A stretch of DNA of 58,420 nt from Anaerofustis stercorihominis (GCF_005844425.1 NZ_SPHL01000009.1:1-58420), one strand, 5' to 3'. Positions 8,788 through 18,983 are shown, counted from the first letter of the stretch. Translations and numbers: made by a program. Notes: a model not told the origin generated them from the sequence alone.

Positions 8788-9860
8788 TTTGATTTAAAAT
8801 GAACATATTCTCTTTCAACATAATTACTTGTCATTGCCGCAAGAGCTGCACCATAATCAAGTTTAAAAGATATTACATCACCAAGCTTATACATCTTATC
8901 GGCATTTGTTAAATCAAGTATAGTATGGTCGCTGCTCGCTCCCAAAATTTCTATATCACTATCAACAGGCTGCATTCCCTCTGTTTTTACATCTTGTCTT
9001 CCTAAAGCAACAATTGCTCTTCTCATTGTTCCTTTATTCGTAAATTCAGGAGTATTCCCAAATGCATCCATACCAATTTCTCCAATTGGAACAGAAGGTT
9101 TTTCTTTTAATTCCACTATTTGAGCTTCTAAAATAAAGTTATCATGATAAAGCCCCTCTACAGGTTTACCATAAGTTGTTTCATTACCTAATAATATAAC
9201 TTCACCAAGTCTTAGATTGTTTATTCCGCTTATCATCTCTCCACTTTCAACTAAAGTATAAGAACTTGAATTACCTCCTGAAACAACTTTTAACTCAATA
9301 TCAAAATCTTCTTCAATTCTTTCTTTAATTTTAACAAGTTTTGAAAGATTATCAGGTCTTGGAATAACACCACCAAAACAAGTAAGATTTGTTCCTATTC
9401 CATAAAGCTCAATATTTTTAAGCTGTAATATTTTATCTATATCACTATATAAATCATCAGTACTAAAATAACCTTCTCTTAAATCCCCAAGATCTACCAT
9501 TAAAATAACTTTATGTACTTTATTTTGTTTATATGCTTCTTTATTTAATAGTCTTATTGTTTTTAATTCGCTGTTTAAAGATACATCACTATATCTGATA
9601 ACATCTTCTATTTCACATTCCATAGGAATTCTTATAAGCCATTTTTGCATATTGAAACAACTTAACTTTTTAAGATTTTCAATTCTGGAATCACCAAATG
9701 CATTTGCTCCACCTGTAACAAAACATTCTGCAATATTCTCGTCCGCCAAAAACATCTTTGTTACAGCTGTTACATTAATAACGTACTTTGCACATTTTTC
9801 ACATACTTTTGAAGTATTCTCCCTTATTCCTGCTAAGTTTATTTTAATTTTGGGAAACAT
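8784..9860 (-). CDS. orr: PLP-dependent alanine/ornithine racemase family protein (ornithine-racemase-like)
   Basis: Start ATG 9860 (MFPKIKINL) with AAGGAGT about 7 nt upstream; an upstream frame extension is not supported. The 358 aa have an alanine-racemase N-terminal TIM barrel: the likely PLP lysine is K35 in TAVTKMF, with GGANAFGDSRIEN, MVDLGDLREGY, VSGGNSSSYTL and NLRLGEVILLG further on. Clostridial ornithine racemase belongs to this group and makes D-ornithine for Stickland fermentation. Divergence from arcA-arcB, whose product is L-ornithine, supports that substrate; amino-acid racemase of other specificity remains possible. Confidence 0.8.
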   Translation of the reverse strand: MFPKIKINLAGIRENTSKVCEKCAKYVINVTAVTKMFLADENIAECFVTGGANAFGDSRIENLKKLSCFNMQKWLIRIPMECEIEDVIRYSDVSLNSELKTIRLLNKEAYKQNKVHKVILMVDLGDLREGYFSTDDLYSDIDKILQLKNIELYGIGTNLTCFGGVIPRPDNLSKLVKIKERIEEDFDIELKVVSGGNSSSYTLVESGEMISGINNLRLGEVILLGNETTYGKPVEGLYHDNFILEAQIVELKEKPSVPIGEIGMDAFGNTPEFTNKGTMRRAIVALGRQDVKTEGMQPVDSDIEILGASSDHTILDLTNADKMYKLGDVISFKLDYGAALAAMTSNYVEREYVHFKSK

Positions 9861-9884
9861 AATATTACTCCTTTTATATAAAGT

Positions 9885-9913
9885 TTTATAAATTTTTTTC
9901 AATCTTGTTTCAA
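9885..9913 (-). promoter_or_regulatory. Predicted promoter of the ornithine-racemase gene
   Basis: On the minus strand TTGAAA (9913-9908), exactly 17 nt, then TATAAA (9890-9885). The predicted start near 9878 leaves room for the RBS at 9868-9872. It sits back to back with the arcA promoter. Confidence 0.65.
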
Positions 9914-9918
9914 TACCA

Positions 9919-9927
9919 TGTTATAAT
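9919..9927 (+). promoter_or_regulatory. Predicted arcA extended -10 promoter
   Basis: TGTTATAAT at 9919-9927 is a perfect extended -10, but the -35 region (TCAATC) is poor, so an activator may be needed. The following 60 nt are A/T-rich with a loose TGT...ACA symmetry near 9929-9943. Confidence 0.5.
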
Positions 9928-9989
9928 ATGTTAATATATTACAGTATAGATATTATTATATCAAAAAAAAATAAAAAAAGTAGGTTATT

Positions 9990-11207
9990 ATGGATAAATT
10001 ATTAATTAACAATGAAATTGGTAAGTTAAAAAAAATATTACTTCATAGACCGGGCTTTGAACTTGATAGAATTACACCTGACGATCTAAAAGAAGTTTTA
10101 TTTGATGACATCCCATGGATGAGCAGAATGAGAAAAGAACATGACGGTTTCGCAAATATCCTAAGACAAACAGGAACGGAAGTATTATATGTAACAGACT
10201 GTTTACTTCACGTTATAAGTAATAATAAGCAGGCAAAAGAAGAGCTTGTTGATATTGTATTAAGAGAAGTACAATATGACGATATAACTGTTATGGGACT
10301 TAGGGAATTTTTATTAAGCCTTGATAATAAAGAACTTATAAGATGTGTTATTGCAGGACTTAGCGAAAGCGAAATAAAATCAAATAGAGTTACATTATCT
10401 GATTATATGCAAGATAAATATCCTTATTATTTTAAACCAATACCAAATCTTTACTTCATGAGAGATGTAGGGGTTGTAATAAAAAACGGTGTTGCTTTTT
10501 CTAAAATGAGAACTCATATCAGAAGAAGAGAAAGTTTAATAATAAGACTTATTTATAAATATCATCCTGATTTTTCAGGTTCCCCTGTATATTTTGACAA
10601 CGAAAGAGAGAGAATGACACTTGAAGGCGGGGACGTTCTTATTTTAAGTAAAGAATGTGTTCTTGTAGGTTTTTCAGAAAGAACATCTCTTGAAGGAATA
10701 GACAGGCTTGCACAAAATCTTTTAACTTCAGGTAGTGGAGTTAAGAAAGTATTAGCCGTAAAAATTCCACATGAAAGAGCATTTATGCATCTTGATACGG
10801 TATTTACAATGGTAGACTATGATAAATTCATAATCTTCCCTAATATATTAAAAGACATTGAAGTGGTAAGTATAACAGCAGGAGAAAAAAATACATTAAA
10901 ATACGAACAAGAAGAAAGCTTAAAAACAGCGCTTGCAAAAGCTTTAAATCTTCCAAGCGTAAAACTTATAAAAAGCGGTGGCAGCAGCAGTGTTATTTCA
11001 GCCAGAGAACAATGGAATGACAGCACAAACACACTTGCCATTTCCCCTGGAGTTGTTATAACATATAACAGAAATGAAATTTCAAACGAAATACTTGACA
11101 GAAACGGTATTAAAGTTCTTTCAATAGAAGGAAGCGAACTTGTAAGAGGAAGAGGCGGCCCAAGATGTATGAGTATGCCTTTAGTTAGAGAAGACATAGA
11201 TTTTTAG
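9990..11207 (+). CDS. arcA: Arginine deiminase
   Basis: Hydrolyses L-arginine to L-citrulline and ammonia, the first step of the arginine deiminase pathway. The 405 aa contain the catalytic set of the family: the RD pair after PNLYF, EGGDVLIL, HLDTVFTMVD, and the terminal nucleophile C393 in RGRGGPRCMSMPL. The usual FTRDP reads FMRDV here, keeping Arg-Asp. A modest AGTAGG site precedes ATG 9990. arcB follows after 9 bp. Carbamate kinase (arcC) is not adjacent, so ATP recovery must be encoded elsewhere. Confidence 0.96.
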   Translation: MDKLLINNEIGKLKKILLHRPGFELDRITPDDLKEVLFDDIPWMSRMRKEHDGFANILRQTGTEVLYVTDCLLHVISNNKQAKEELVDIVLREVQYDDITVMGLREFLLSLDNKELIRCVIAGLSESEIKSNRVTLSDYMQDKYPYYFKPIPNLYFMRDVGVVIKNGVAFSKMRTHIRRRESLIIRLIYKYHPDFSGSPVYFDNERERMTLEGGDVLILSKECVLVGFSERTSLEGIDRLAQNLLTSGSGVKKVLAVKIPHERAFMHLDTVFTMVDYDKFIIFPNILKDIEVVSITAGEKNTLKYEQEESLKTALAKALNLPSVKLIKSGGSSSVISAREQWNDSTNTLAISPGVVITYNRNEISNEILDRNGIKVLSIEGSELVRGRGGPRCMSMPLVREDIDF

Positions 11208-11216
11208 GAGGAACAA

Positions 11217-12224
11217 ATGAGCGTTAATTTAAAAGGAAGAAGTTTTTTAACACTTAGAGACTATACAACAGAAGAAATCAAATTTTTACTTGATTTGGCA
11301 AAAGAACTTAAAGCAAAGAAAAAAAGAGGCGAAATCGGTGATTTACTAAGAGGTAAAAACATCGTTTTACTTTTTGAAAAAACATCAACAAGAACAAGAT
11401 GTGCATTTGAAACTGCAGCATATGACGAAGGTGCTCATGCAACATTCTTAACAAATTCACAAATGGGTAAAAAAGAATCTTTAGAAGATACAGCAAAAGT
11501 TCTTGGCAGAATGTTTGATGGTATTGAATTCAGAGGTTTTAAACAAGAAACAGTTGAAGACCTTGCTAAATATTCAGGGATTCCTGTTTGGAATGGTCTA
11601 ACAGATTTATATCATCCAACACAACTTCTTGCAGATGTTCTTACAATGTATGAAAACATTGATAAAGACAACAACAACGATATGAAACTTACTTATGTTG
11701 GAGATGCAAGAAACAATGTATCAAATTCTTTACTAATAGGATGCGCAAAACTTGGAATAAATTTTGCTGCGGCAGCTCCAAAATCTTTATGGCCTGATGA
11801 AAATCTAGTAAAAGAAATGGAAGAAATCGCAAAAGAAAACGGAAGTACAATTCTTATAACAGATAATGTTGATGAAGCCGTTAAAGATTCTGATGCAATA
11901 TATACAGATATTTGGGTGTCAATGGGTGAAGAAGATAAATTTGAAGAAAGAATCAATCTTTTAAAAGATTATCAAGTTAACATGGATATGCTTAAAAAGA
12001 CAGGAAATGAAAATGTAATATTCTTACACTGCCTACCTTCTTTCCATGATTTAAATACTGAAATAGGAAAAGATGTTTATGAAAAATACGGATTAAAAGA
12101 AATGGAAGTAACTGATGAAGTATTCAGAAGTAAACATTCTAAAGTATTCGACGAAGCAGAAAACAGAATGCATACAATTAAAGCGGTAATGTGTGCTACG
12201 CTTTCAGATAAATTATATGAATAA
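11217..12224 (+). CDS. arcB: Ornithine carbamoyltransferase (probably catabolic)
   Basis: The 335 aa have the carbamoyl-phosphate motif STRTR (57-61), the DLYHPTQ motif, WVSMGEE and the ornithine-site HCLP ([10 protein letters not shown]). The enzyme interconverts citrulline plus phosphate with ornithine plus carbamoyl phosphate. The start has GGAGG 9 nt after arcA, so the two form an operon, which argues for the catabolic role. Ornithine formed here could feed the divergent racemase-like enzyme. By sequence alone the anabolic ArgF role cannot be excluded. Confidence 0.94.
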   Translation: MSVNLKGRSFLTLRDYTTEEIKFLLDLAKELKAKKKRGEIGDLLRGKNIVLLFEKTSTRTRCAFETAAYDEGAHATFLTNSQMGKKESLEDTAKVLGRMFDGIEFRGFKQETVEDLAKYSGIPVWNGLTDLYHPTQLLADVLTMYENIDKDNNNDMKLTYVGDARNNVSNSLLIGCAKLGINFAAAAPKSLWPDENLVKEMEEIAKENGSTILITDNVDEAVKDSDAIYTDIWVSMGEEDKFEERINLLKDYQVNMDMLKKTGNENVIFLHCLPSFHDLNTEIGKDVYEKYGLKEMEVTDEVFRSKHSKVFDEAENRMHTIKAVMCATLSDKLYE

Positions 12225-12227
12225 TAT

Positions 12228-12257
12228 AAAAAAGAACAGCTAAGCTGTTCTTTTTTT
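12228..12257. terminator. Bidirectional terminator, arcB / recA
   Basis: Six A, GAACAGC, TAA loop, GCTGTTC and seven T between convergent genes. The T-tract overlaps the recA stop codon. Confidence 0.92.
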
Positions 12258-13275
12258 ATTCTTCAATATTTTCTTCTTCTTCATGAGTTCTTCCAAGAAC
12301 TTCATCTAATACTAAGTTTTCTATAATCTTAGCAGTTTCCGGATTATCTTTAAGGAATTGTTTTGCCTTATCTCTTCCCTGTCCTATTTTTTCATCTTGA
12401 TAAGAATACCAAGCTCCTGCCTTTTTGATAATACCGTATTTTGCCGCCATATCAACTATATCGCCTTCTCTTGATATTCCTTTTCCATACATAATATCAA
12501 ATTCAGCAATTTTAAATGGTGGTGCAACTTTATTTTTTACGACTTTAACTTTTGTTCTGTTGCCTATAATGTCTTGACCGCTTTTTATTGAATCAACTCT
12601 TCTCACTTCAAGTCTTACTGAAGAATAGAATTTTAAAGCTCTACCTCCCGGAGTAACTTCAGGATTACCAAACATTACCCCTACTTTTTCTCTTAATTGA
12701 TTTATAAATATAGCTGTTGTATTTGATTTATTTATTGCTCCCGCAAGTTTTCTCAAAGCTTGAGACATAAGTCTTGCTTGTAAACCTACATGACTATCTC
12801 CCATATCTCCTTCGATTTCAGCTTTTGGAACCAATGCCGCAACAGAGTCCACAACTACAACATCAATTGCAGAACTTCTTACAAGTGCTTCTGTTATTTC
12901 AAGAGCTTGTTCTCCTGTATCAGGCTGAGAAACAATTAATTCATCTATATTAACACCAAGAGCTTCTGCATATACAGGGTCAAGAGCATGTTCAGCATCT
13001 ATAAAAGCGGCAACTCCGCCGGCTTTTTGTGCTTCTGCAACAACGTGTAATGCCACTGTTGTTTTACCTGAAGACTCAGGTCCGTATATTTCGATAATTC
13101 TTCCTCTTGGAAGTCCTCCTACCCCAAGGGCAGCATCAAGAGAAATTGAAGATGTAGAAATGGTATCAATGGTAACAGCCGGTTTGTCACCAAGCTTCAT
13201 TATCGCACCTTTCCCAAAACTACTTTCTATATTTTTCATTGCAAGCTCTAAGGCTTTTTCTTTATCTGGATTCAT
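12256..13275 (-). CDS. recA: Recombinase RecA
   Basis: ATP-dependent strand-exchange protein and co-protease for LexA. The 339 aa contain Walker A GPESSGKT (65-72), the VVVDSVAAL Walker B strand, the L2 loop [12 protein letters not shown], and an acidic tail (EEEENIEE). AAAGGA precedes ATG 13275. It lies downstream of cinA, as in many Bacillota, but has its own strong promoter with an SOS-like box, and the -35 hexamer falls at the end of cinA. Confidence 0.98.
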   Translation of the reverse strand: MNPDKEKALELAMKNIESSFGKGAIMKLGDKPAVTIDTISTSSISLDAALGVGGLPRGRIIEIYGPESSGKTTVALHVVAEAQKAGGVAAFIDAEHALDPVYAEALGVNIDELIVSQPDTGEQALEITEALVRSSAIDVVVVDSVAALVPKAEIEGDMGDSHVGLQARLMSQALRKLAGAINKSNTTAIFINQLREKVGVMFGNPEVTPGGRALKFYSSVRLEVRRVDSIKSGQDIIGNRTKVKVVKNKVAPPFKIAEFDIMYGKGISREGDIVDMAAKYGIIKKAGAWYSYQDEKIGQGRDKAKQFLKDNPETAKIIENLVLDEVLGRTHEEEENIEE

Positions 13276-13290
13276 ATCTTAACGTCCTTT

Positions 13291-13303
13291 CAAACATTTG
13301 TTC
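13291..13303 (-). promoter_or_regulatory. LexA/SOS-like operator of recA
   Basis: Minus strand GAACAAATGTTTG fits the Gram-positive LexA box GAAC-N4-GTTC with one change. It starts about where the transcript should begin. The identical 13-mer lies at the dinB promoter (45021-45033). Confidence 0.75.
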
Positions 13304-13309
13304 TTTTAT

Positions 13310-13338
13310 ATTATACAATTACTTTAAAAATTAGTCAA
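13310..13338 (-). promoter_or_regulatory. recA promoter
   Basis: TTGACT (13338-13333), 17 nt, TATAAT (13315-13310) on the minus strand, near-perfect sigma-A spacing. The -35 touches the cinA stop codon, so recA can be transcribed separately from cinA. Confidence 0.85.
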
Positions 13339-14578
13339 TATTTTCATCAATTATTTTTAATATATTATTAATTGCATAATATGCGCTTCTTGTTTGAACT
13401 CTTTTTCTTTCACCTGTTATGTTGTAAAGTTTTGAAGTTACTTTTCCATTATAATAAAATCCCATATACACTGTTCCTACAGGTTTTTCTTCACTTCCTC
13501 CTCCCGGGCCTGCAATACCGCTTATGGAAATTGCAACATCAGTGTTAAAACATTTGGCACATCCTACAACCATTTCTTCTACGCAGTTTGCACTTACCGC
13601 ACCATACTTCTTTAGAGTTTCTTCTTTTACACCAAGAAGGGAGTGTTTTACTTCGTTTGTATATGTAACTGCACTACCCATAAAAACTTCACTTGCTCCT
13701 GCAATTTCTGTAATATAACTTGCAAGAAGACCTCCCGTACAAGATTCTGCACAAGAAAAAGTAAGTCCTTTTTCTTTTAATGTTGCAATTAATTTTTGAG
13801 GAAGAGTTTCTCCTTTAACAGAATAAATATATTCTTTAAAGTTACTTGTTATTATTTTATCTACCTTGTCTAAGTTTTCAACAGCATGCTTTAAGTTATC
13901 AGCTTTTGAAACAGCTTTAACTTTTACACCGCTGTCATTAAAGTATGTATTTACATTTACTCCTTCAATATCAGGAAGCAAATCTCTAAGTTTATATTCT
14001 ATTTCAGATTCACCAATACCTGAAGTCATATAATCTTTTACGGCAAAGAATTTATTTAATTTATTAACCAAGTATTCTTTAATATGTTTATAATACATAT
14101 TTGTATTTTCTCTTGGTGGTCCAGGAAGCATAATAATCATTTTATCTTCAATTTCAAGAAGCGCTCCGGGAGCAGTTCCTCTGTCGTTATCTAAAATTTT
14201 TGCTCCTTTTGGGAATAATGCTTGTCTATAATTATTAGGTGTTAAAACGTAATCTTTTCCTTTTCTGATAAAATAACTTTCAACGTGTTTTCTTGCTTCT
14301 TCATTCTCTTCCAAAGGTCTGTTTGTAACCTTTGCAATGGCTTCTTTTGTCATATCGTCCAAAGTTGGTCCAAGACCTCCTGTTGTAATGATAACATCAC
14401 TTAATTTAACCGCATCCATAAATGCGCCTTCTACCATATCTTCGTCATCACTTACAACCACATGTTTAACAACTTCAATTCCTATTTCAGTAAGTTCTTT
14501 TGCAAAAAAAGTACCATTTGAGTTTAATACATCTCCACATAAAACTTCATCGCCTATGCACATTATTGTCGCTTTCAT
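13331..14578 (-). CDS. cinA: CinA: competence-induced protein / nicotinamide-nucleotide amidase
   Basis: The 415 aa combine an N-terminal molybdopterin-binding-like domain (CIGDEVLCGDVLNSN, ITTGGLGPTLDD, MLPGPPREN) with a C-terminal PncC amidase domain starting near SCAESCTGGLLASYI, ending in the ISGIAGPGGGSEEKPVGTV segment. The amidase recycles NMN to NaMN and the N-terminal domain is an ADP-ribose pyrophosphatase in studied homologues. GGAG precedes ATG 14578. recA follows. The usual upstream neighbour pgsA is instead at 49.8 kb, so the ftsK-rimO-pgsA-cinA-recA series is split. Confidence 0.95.
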   Translation of the reverse strand: MKATIMCIGDEVLCGDVLNSNGTFFAKELTEIGIEVVKHVVVSDDEDMVEGAFMDAVKLSDVIITTGGLGPTLDDMTKEAIAKVTNRPLEENEEARKHVESYFIRKGKDYVLTPNNYRQALFPKGAKILDNDRGTAPGALLEIEDKMIIMLPGPPRENTNMYYKHIKEYLVNKLNKFFAVKDYMTSGIGESEIEYKLRDLLPDIEGVNVNTYFNDSGVKVKAVSKADNLKHAVENLDKVDKIITSNFKEYIYSVKGETLPQKLIATLKEKGLTFSCAESCTGGLLASYITEIAGASEVFMGSAVTYTNEVKHSLLGVKEETLKKYGAVSANCVEEMVVGCAKCFNTDVAISISGIAGPGGGSEEKPVGTVYMGFYYNGKVTSKLYNITGERKRVQTRSAYYAINNILKIIDENID

Positions 14579-14680
14579 ATTTTCTCCTTTAACACATAAA
14601 TTTACATTGCTATTTTAAATTATACTATTTAAAAATTCAAAATTACAGTATATATAATTAAATTATTCATTATTTTTATA

Positions 14681-14708
14681 AAAAAAAGACTCTATTAAGA
14701 GTCTTTTT
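14681..14708 (-). terminator. Terminator after uvrA
   Basis: An A-tract, GACTCT, ATTA loop, AGAGTC and TTTTT; the T-tract overlaps the uvrA stop codon on the minus strand. Confidence 0.88.
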
Positions 14709-17520
14709 ATTTTAATATTTTCTTTAGATATTGTCCCGTATAACTATTTTTAACTTTAGCAACCTCTTCTGGTGTTCCCGTTGCAATAACTTCGCCGCCG
14801 TTATCTCCTCCGTCAGGACCTAAATCAATTATATAATCTGCACATTTTATAACATCAAGATTATGCTCTATTATAAGAATAGTATTTCCACCTTCTCTTA
14901 ACCTATAAAGAACTTCAAGGAGTTTTTTTACATCTTCCATATGAAGACCTGTTGTAGGTTCATCAAGAATATATAATGTTTTGCCTGTTTGACGTTTTGA
15001 TAAATATGTTGCAAGTTTTATTCTTTGAGCCTCTCCTCCCGATAGAGTTGTAGAAGGTTGTCCAAGTTTTATATAACCAAGCCCTACATCATAAAGAGTC
15101 TGTACTTTTGATTTAATTGAAGGGATATTTTCAAAGAAATCAAGAGCTTCTTCAACACTCATATCTAATACATCGGCAATGGTTTTTCCTTTATATTTTA
15201 TCTGTAAAGTTTCATCGTTATATCTTTTTCCGCCGCAGACTTCACAAGGAACATAAACATCAGGTAAGAAGTGCATTTCAATTTTTATTATTCCATCTCC
15301 CTTACAATGCTCACATCTTCCACCTTTAACATTAAAACTGAAGCGTCCTTTTTGATAACCTCTCATTTTTGCTTCATTAGTTGATGCAAAAACATCTCTT
15401 ATCATATCAAACATTCCCGTATAAGTTGCAGGATTTGACCTTGGCGTTCTTCCTATCGGAGATTGGTCTATGTCTATTATCTTATCAAGATACTCTGCCC
15501 CTTTTACTTCCTTATGTTTTCCCGGTCTTTCAAGGGAACCAAGAATCTGTTTCCTTAAAGATTTAAACAGTATTTCATTTACAAGAGTACTTTTTCCTGA
15601 ACCTGAAACACCTGTAACACAAGTCATTTTACCAAGTTCTATCTTAACATCAATATTTTTAAGGTTATTTTCCTTTGCCCCTATTATTTCAAGATACTGA
15701 CCGTTTCCTTCTTGTCTTTGTTTTGGAACCTCTATTTTCTTTCTTCCAGAAAGATAATCTGCTGTTATAGAGTTCTTATTATCAATGATTTCTTCAAGAG
15801 GACCGCTTGCAACAACTTCTCCACCATGAATTCCTGCTCCCGGACCTATATCGACTATATAATCCGACTCACGCATTGTATCTTCATCATGTTCCACTAC
15901 TATTACCGTATTTCCAATATCTGTTAAATCACGAAGTGTCTTTAATAATTTATCATTATCTTTTTGATGAAGCCCTATACTTGGTTCATCTAAAACATAA
16001 AGTACTCCCGTAAGTTTTGAACCAATTTGTGTAGCAAGTCTTATCCTTTGACTCTCACCACCTGATAAAGTTGATGCTGCTCTGTCTAAAGTAAGATAAT
16101 CAAGTCCAACATCTATTAAAAACCCCAGCCTTGATTTTATTTCTTTTAAAATAAGTTCTGCAATTTTAGCTTCGTTTTCTGTTAAAGTTAAATTATCAAT
16201 AAATTTCTTACAGTCTTTTATCGACATTTCCGTAAGCTCAATTATGTTTACTCCGTTTATCTTCACTGCAAGAGAGTTTGGATTAAGCCTTTTTCCGTGA
16301 CATGAACTACAAGTTATATTTGATAAGAATTTAGCAAATTTCGCTTTTATATATTCACTGTTGCTTTCAAAATATCTTCTTTGAATATTGTTTATTATTC
16401 CTTCAAACTCTACTTCTCTTTCTTTGTATCCTCCAAAATGAGAATTAAATCCTATTTTAATTTTGCCTTTATCTCCATATAAAAGAGCATTCATAAATTC
16501 ATCGCTTGCTTCTTTTAAAGGTTTATCCATAGAAAAATTATACTTATCAACTAACGTTTTTATTATTACAGAATAATAAGTACTGTCATCTGAACTTATA
16601 AAGTTAGAAAGAGCACCTTCTTTTATAGAAATATCTTTATTTGGAATAACAAGGTCTGGATCTATGGTTTGATGATATCCTATACCATTACAATCCATAC
16701 ACATTCCAAAAGGAGCATTAAAAGAGAAGTTTCTTGGTTCAGGCTTTTCCATTGCAATTCCACAATCCATACATGCAAACTTTTCCGAATAAAGTTTATC
16801 TTCATCATTAAATTTACAAACTACCAAACCATCAGTAAGTTTTAATGCCGTTTCAACAGAATCATTAAGTCTTGATTTTATTCCTTCTCTTATTTTAAGT
16901 CTGTCAATTACAACGTTTATGTTATGTTTTTTATTTTTTGAAAGTTTTATTGAATCATCAAGGTCGAACATTTCCCCGTCAATAAATGCTCTTAAATAGC
17001 CATCTTTTTTTAAATGTTCTATTAAATTTTTATGAGTTCCTTTTTCTCCTCTTACTACAGGAGCCAATATTTGAACCCTTGTACCCTCTTCATGAGATAA
17101 TATATCTTTAATAATAGTATCTATACTTTGACTTTCTATTTTTTTACCGCATTTTGGACAGTAAGGGATACCTATTCTTGCATATAAAAGTCTGAAGTAA
17201 TCATATATTTCTGTTACTGTTCCAACGGTAGAACGAGGGTTTCTGTTTGTTGTCTTTTGATCGATAGAAATAGAAGGACTTAAACCTTCTATGCTCTCTA
17301 CATCTGGTTTATTTGTCTGACCTAAAAATTGTCTTGCATATGCAGATAAACTTTCAACATATCTTCTTTGTCCTTCTGCATATATAGTATCAAAAGCAAG
17401 AGATGATTTACCGGAACCTGAAAGTCCTGTAAAAACAATAAGTTTATCTCTTGGAATTGTTAAATTTATATTTTTTAAATTGTTTTCTTTAGCGCCTCTT
17501 ATAACAATTTTATCTGACAT
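14707..17520 (-). CDS. uvrA: UvrABC excision nuclease subunit A
   Basis: Damage-recognition ATPase of nucleotide excision repair. The 937 aa match the family. There are two ABC modules with Walker [10 protein letters not shown] (near 32) and GVSGSGKST (near 635), signatures [12 protein letters not shown] and [12 protein letters not shown], and zinc-finger cysteine pairs CMDC...CMDC and CEHC...CEVC, plus CPKC near 123. GGAGG precedes ATG 17520. uvrB and uvrC are not nearby. Its promoter shows no SOS box, unlike recA and dinB. Confidence 0.98.
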   Translation of the reverse strand: MSDKIVIRGAKENNLKNINLTIPRDKLIVFTGLSGSGKSSLAFDTIYAEGQRRYVESLSAYARQFLGQTNKPDVESIEGLSPSISIDQKTTNRNPRSTVGTVTEIYDYFRLLYARIGIPYCPKCGKKIESQSIDTIIKDILSHEEGTRVQILAPVVRGEKGTHKNLIEHLKKDGYLRAFIDGEMFDLDDSIKLSKNKKHNINVVIDRLKIREGIKSRLNDSVETALKLTDGLVVCKFNDEDKLYSEKFACMDCGIAMEKPEPRNFSFNAPFGMCMDCNGIGYHQTIDPDLVIPNKDISIKEGALSNFISSDDSTYYSVIIKTLVDKYNFSMDKPLKEASDEFMNALLYGDKGKIKIGFNSHFGGYKEREVEFEGIINNIQRRYFESNSEYIKAKFAKFLSNITCSSCHGKRLNPNSLAVKINGVNIIELTEMSIKDCKKFIDNLTLTENEAKIAELILKEIKSRLGFLIDVGLDYLTLDRAASTLSGGESQRIRLATQIGSKLTGVLYVLDEPSIGLHQKDNDKLLKTLRDLTDIGNTVIVVEHDEDTMRESDYIVDIGPGAGIHGGEVVASGPLEEIIDNKNSITADYLSGRKKIEVPKQRQEGNGQYLEIIGAKENNLKNIDVKIELGKMTCVTGVSGSGKSTLVNEILFKSLRKQILGSLERPGKHKEVKGAEYLDKIIDIDQSPIGRTPRSNPATYTGMFDMIRDVFASTNEAKMRGYQKGRFSFNVKGGRCEHCKGDGIIKIEMHFLPDVYVPCEVCGGKRYNDETLQIKYKGKTIADVLDMSVEEALDFFENIPSIKSKVQTLYDVGLGYIKLGQPSTTLSGGEAQRIKLATYLSKRQTGKTLYILDEPTTGLHMEDVKKLLEVLYRLREGGNTILIIEHNLDVIKCADYIIDLGPDGGDNGGEVIATGTPEEVAKVKNSYTGQYLKKILK

Positions 17521-17547
17521 TGTCCCCTCCTTTTTTACATTAAACTG

Positions 17548-17576
17548 ATATTATCATAAAAATTTTTTATTTACAA
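17548..17576 (-). promoter_or_regulatory. Predicted uvrA promoter
   Basis: Minus strand TTGTAA (17576-17571), 17 nt, TAATAT (17553-17548) preceded by TGA (extended -10). Confidence 0.55.
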
Positions 17577-17628
17577 TAATGAGAAAAATTTTCCTTATTT
17601 CTTTTTATTTTTCCCCTATAAAATATAA

Positions 17629-17660
17629 GAATGTACAAAGAAATAAATCAATGTACATTC
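17629..17660. repeat. 9-bp inverted repeat after the aminotransferase gene
   Basis: GAATGTACA (17629-17637) and TGTACATTC (17652-17660), 14 nt apart, lie just past the aminotransferase stop. On the minus strand it is followed by TTATATTTT, a poor T-tract, so it is a weak terminator or a protein-binding palindrome. Confidence 0.5.
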
Positions 17661-17666
17661 AAAATT

Positions 17667-18833
17667 TTATTTTAATATATCGCTGTTTTTTATGCTTTCA
17701 ATTGCTTTTTTCATCTCATCTTCATCTTGAACAAGTGCCATTCTCACATGCCCTTCTCCCGATGGTCCAAAAGCACTTCCGGGAGTAACCAAAACTCCGG
17801 TTTTATCAAGAAGTTCTATACAAAATTTCTCTGAAGAAGTATACTTGCTTGGAATCTTTGCCCATACAAACATTGTTGCAGGACATCTATTCATTTTCCA
17901 TCCTATTTCATTTAATCCGTCACAAAGAATATTTCTCCTGTTTTCGTATGCTTTTCTTACGGTTTCAACACAAGATTGATCTCCTGTTATAGCAGCAATT
18001 GCCGCCTTTTGAACAGGTAAAAACATACCATAATCCATATTTGACTTTAAATTTGATAAGTTTTTAACTACTTCTTTATTACCAATACAAAAACCTACCC
18101 TTGCCCCTGCAAGTCCATATGTTTTTGACAAAGAATTGAATTCTACCCCTACATCTTTTGCACCTTCATAACAAAGGAAACTTCCACAGGTATTCCCGTC
18201 AAAAACCAAATCGCTGTATGCATTGTCATGAAGAACAATAATGTCATATTTTTTTGCAAAAGCTATTAGCTTTTTATAGAAGCTGTCAGGCGCCATAGCT
18301 GTTGTTGGATTATTAGGGTATGAAACTACCATAAACTTAGCTTCTCTTCTTATATCCTCCGGTATCTCGTCTAAATCAATTATATAACCATTCTCTTCTC
18401 TTTGAGGCATATAGTATAGCTTTGCCCCTGCAAGTCTTGGACCGTCGGCAAAAACAGGATAGCATGGATCCGGAACTAAAACAGTATCTCCAGGATTGAC
18501 TATTGAAAGTGCTATATGAGCAAGACCTTCTTGTGAACCAAGTAAAGATGTAACTTCACTTTCAGGATCAATATCAACGCCGTATCTATTTTTATACCAT
18601 ACTTTCACAGCCTGTTTTAAATCTTCTTTATCATTTAAAGGATACAAATAACTTTCCAAATTCCCGGCTTGTTTTATTAAAGCATCTACAATATGCTTTG
18701 CAGGCGGAATATTTGGAGCGCCTACGCTTAAATCAATTACATGCATTCCCTCTTTTATTTTTTCTTCTTTTAAATGAGCAAGTTTGGAAAAAATCCCTTC
18801 TTGGAACATATCCATTCTATCTGCAAACTTCAT
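17667..18833 (-). CDS. PLP-dependent class I/II aminotransferase, DapL-like
   Basis: The 388 aa have the fold-type I layout: substrate loop SVGAPNIPP, YPNNPTTA with the conserved Asn, HDNAYSDL with the PLP-contacting Asp and Tyr, the PLP lysine in SLSKTYGLAGARVGF, and the C-terminal Arg in GHVRMAL. The stretch GAKDVGVEFNSLSKTY resembles LL-diaminopimelate aminotransferase and related alanine/aromatic transaminases. The neighbouring prephenate dehydratase makes a phenylalanine-pathway role possible, but specificity cannot be read from sequence. GGAGG lies upstream of ATG 18833. Confidence 0.82.
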   Translation of the reverse strand: MKFADRMDMFQEGIFSKLAHLKEEKIKEGMHVIDLSVGAPNIPPAKHIVDALIKQAGNLESYLYPLNDKEDLKQAVKVWYKNRYGVDIDPESEVTSLLGSQEGLAHIALSIVNPGDTVLVPDPCYPVFADGPRLAGAKLYYMPQREENGYIIDLDEIPEDIRREAKFMVVSYPNNPTTAMAPDSFYKKLIAFAKKYDIIVLHDNAYSDLVFDGNTCGSFLCYEGAKDVGVEFNSLSKTYGLAGARVGFCIGNKEVVKNLSNLKSNMDYGMFLPVQKAAIAAITGDQSCVETVRKAYENRRNILCDGLNEIGWKMNRCPATMFVWAKIPSKYTSSEKFCIELLDKTGVLVTPGSAFGPSGEGHVRMALVQDEDEMKKAIESIKNSDILK

Positions 18834-18957
18834 TATTACCCCTCCTATTCAGATACTTGCTTCAAAATAATATAGCAAAATATATGCCATATCTATGTAT
18901 TATATTCGTTTTTTTTAATAAAGTCCACTAATGCACAAATTTAATCAAATTTTTTTA

Positions 18958-18966
18958 TGATATAAT
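18958..18966 (+). promoter_or_regulatory. Extended -10 promoter of the HD-domain gene
   Basis: TGATATAAT at 18958-18966, 17 nt before the ATG, with no recognisable -35. AGAGG follows, so the leader is very short. Confidence 0.55.
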
Positions 18967-18983
18967 ATAAAAGAGGTAATAAA

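Noticed and set aside
9929-9946. ArgR box or CRP/FNR-type site in the arcA leader
   Set aside because: The TGT...ACA symmetry is weak and does not fit the ArgR 18-mer.
12241-12258. recA terminator treated as a separate minus-strand element
   Set aside because: It is the same symmetric hairpin that ends arcB, so it is listed once as bidirectional.
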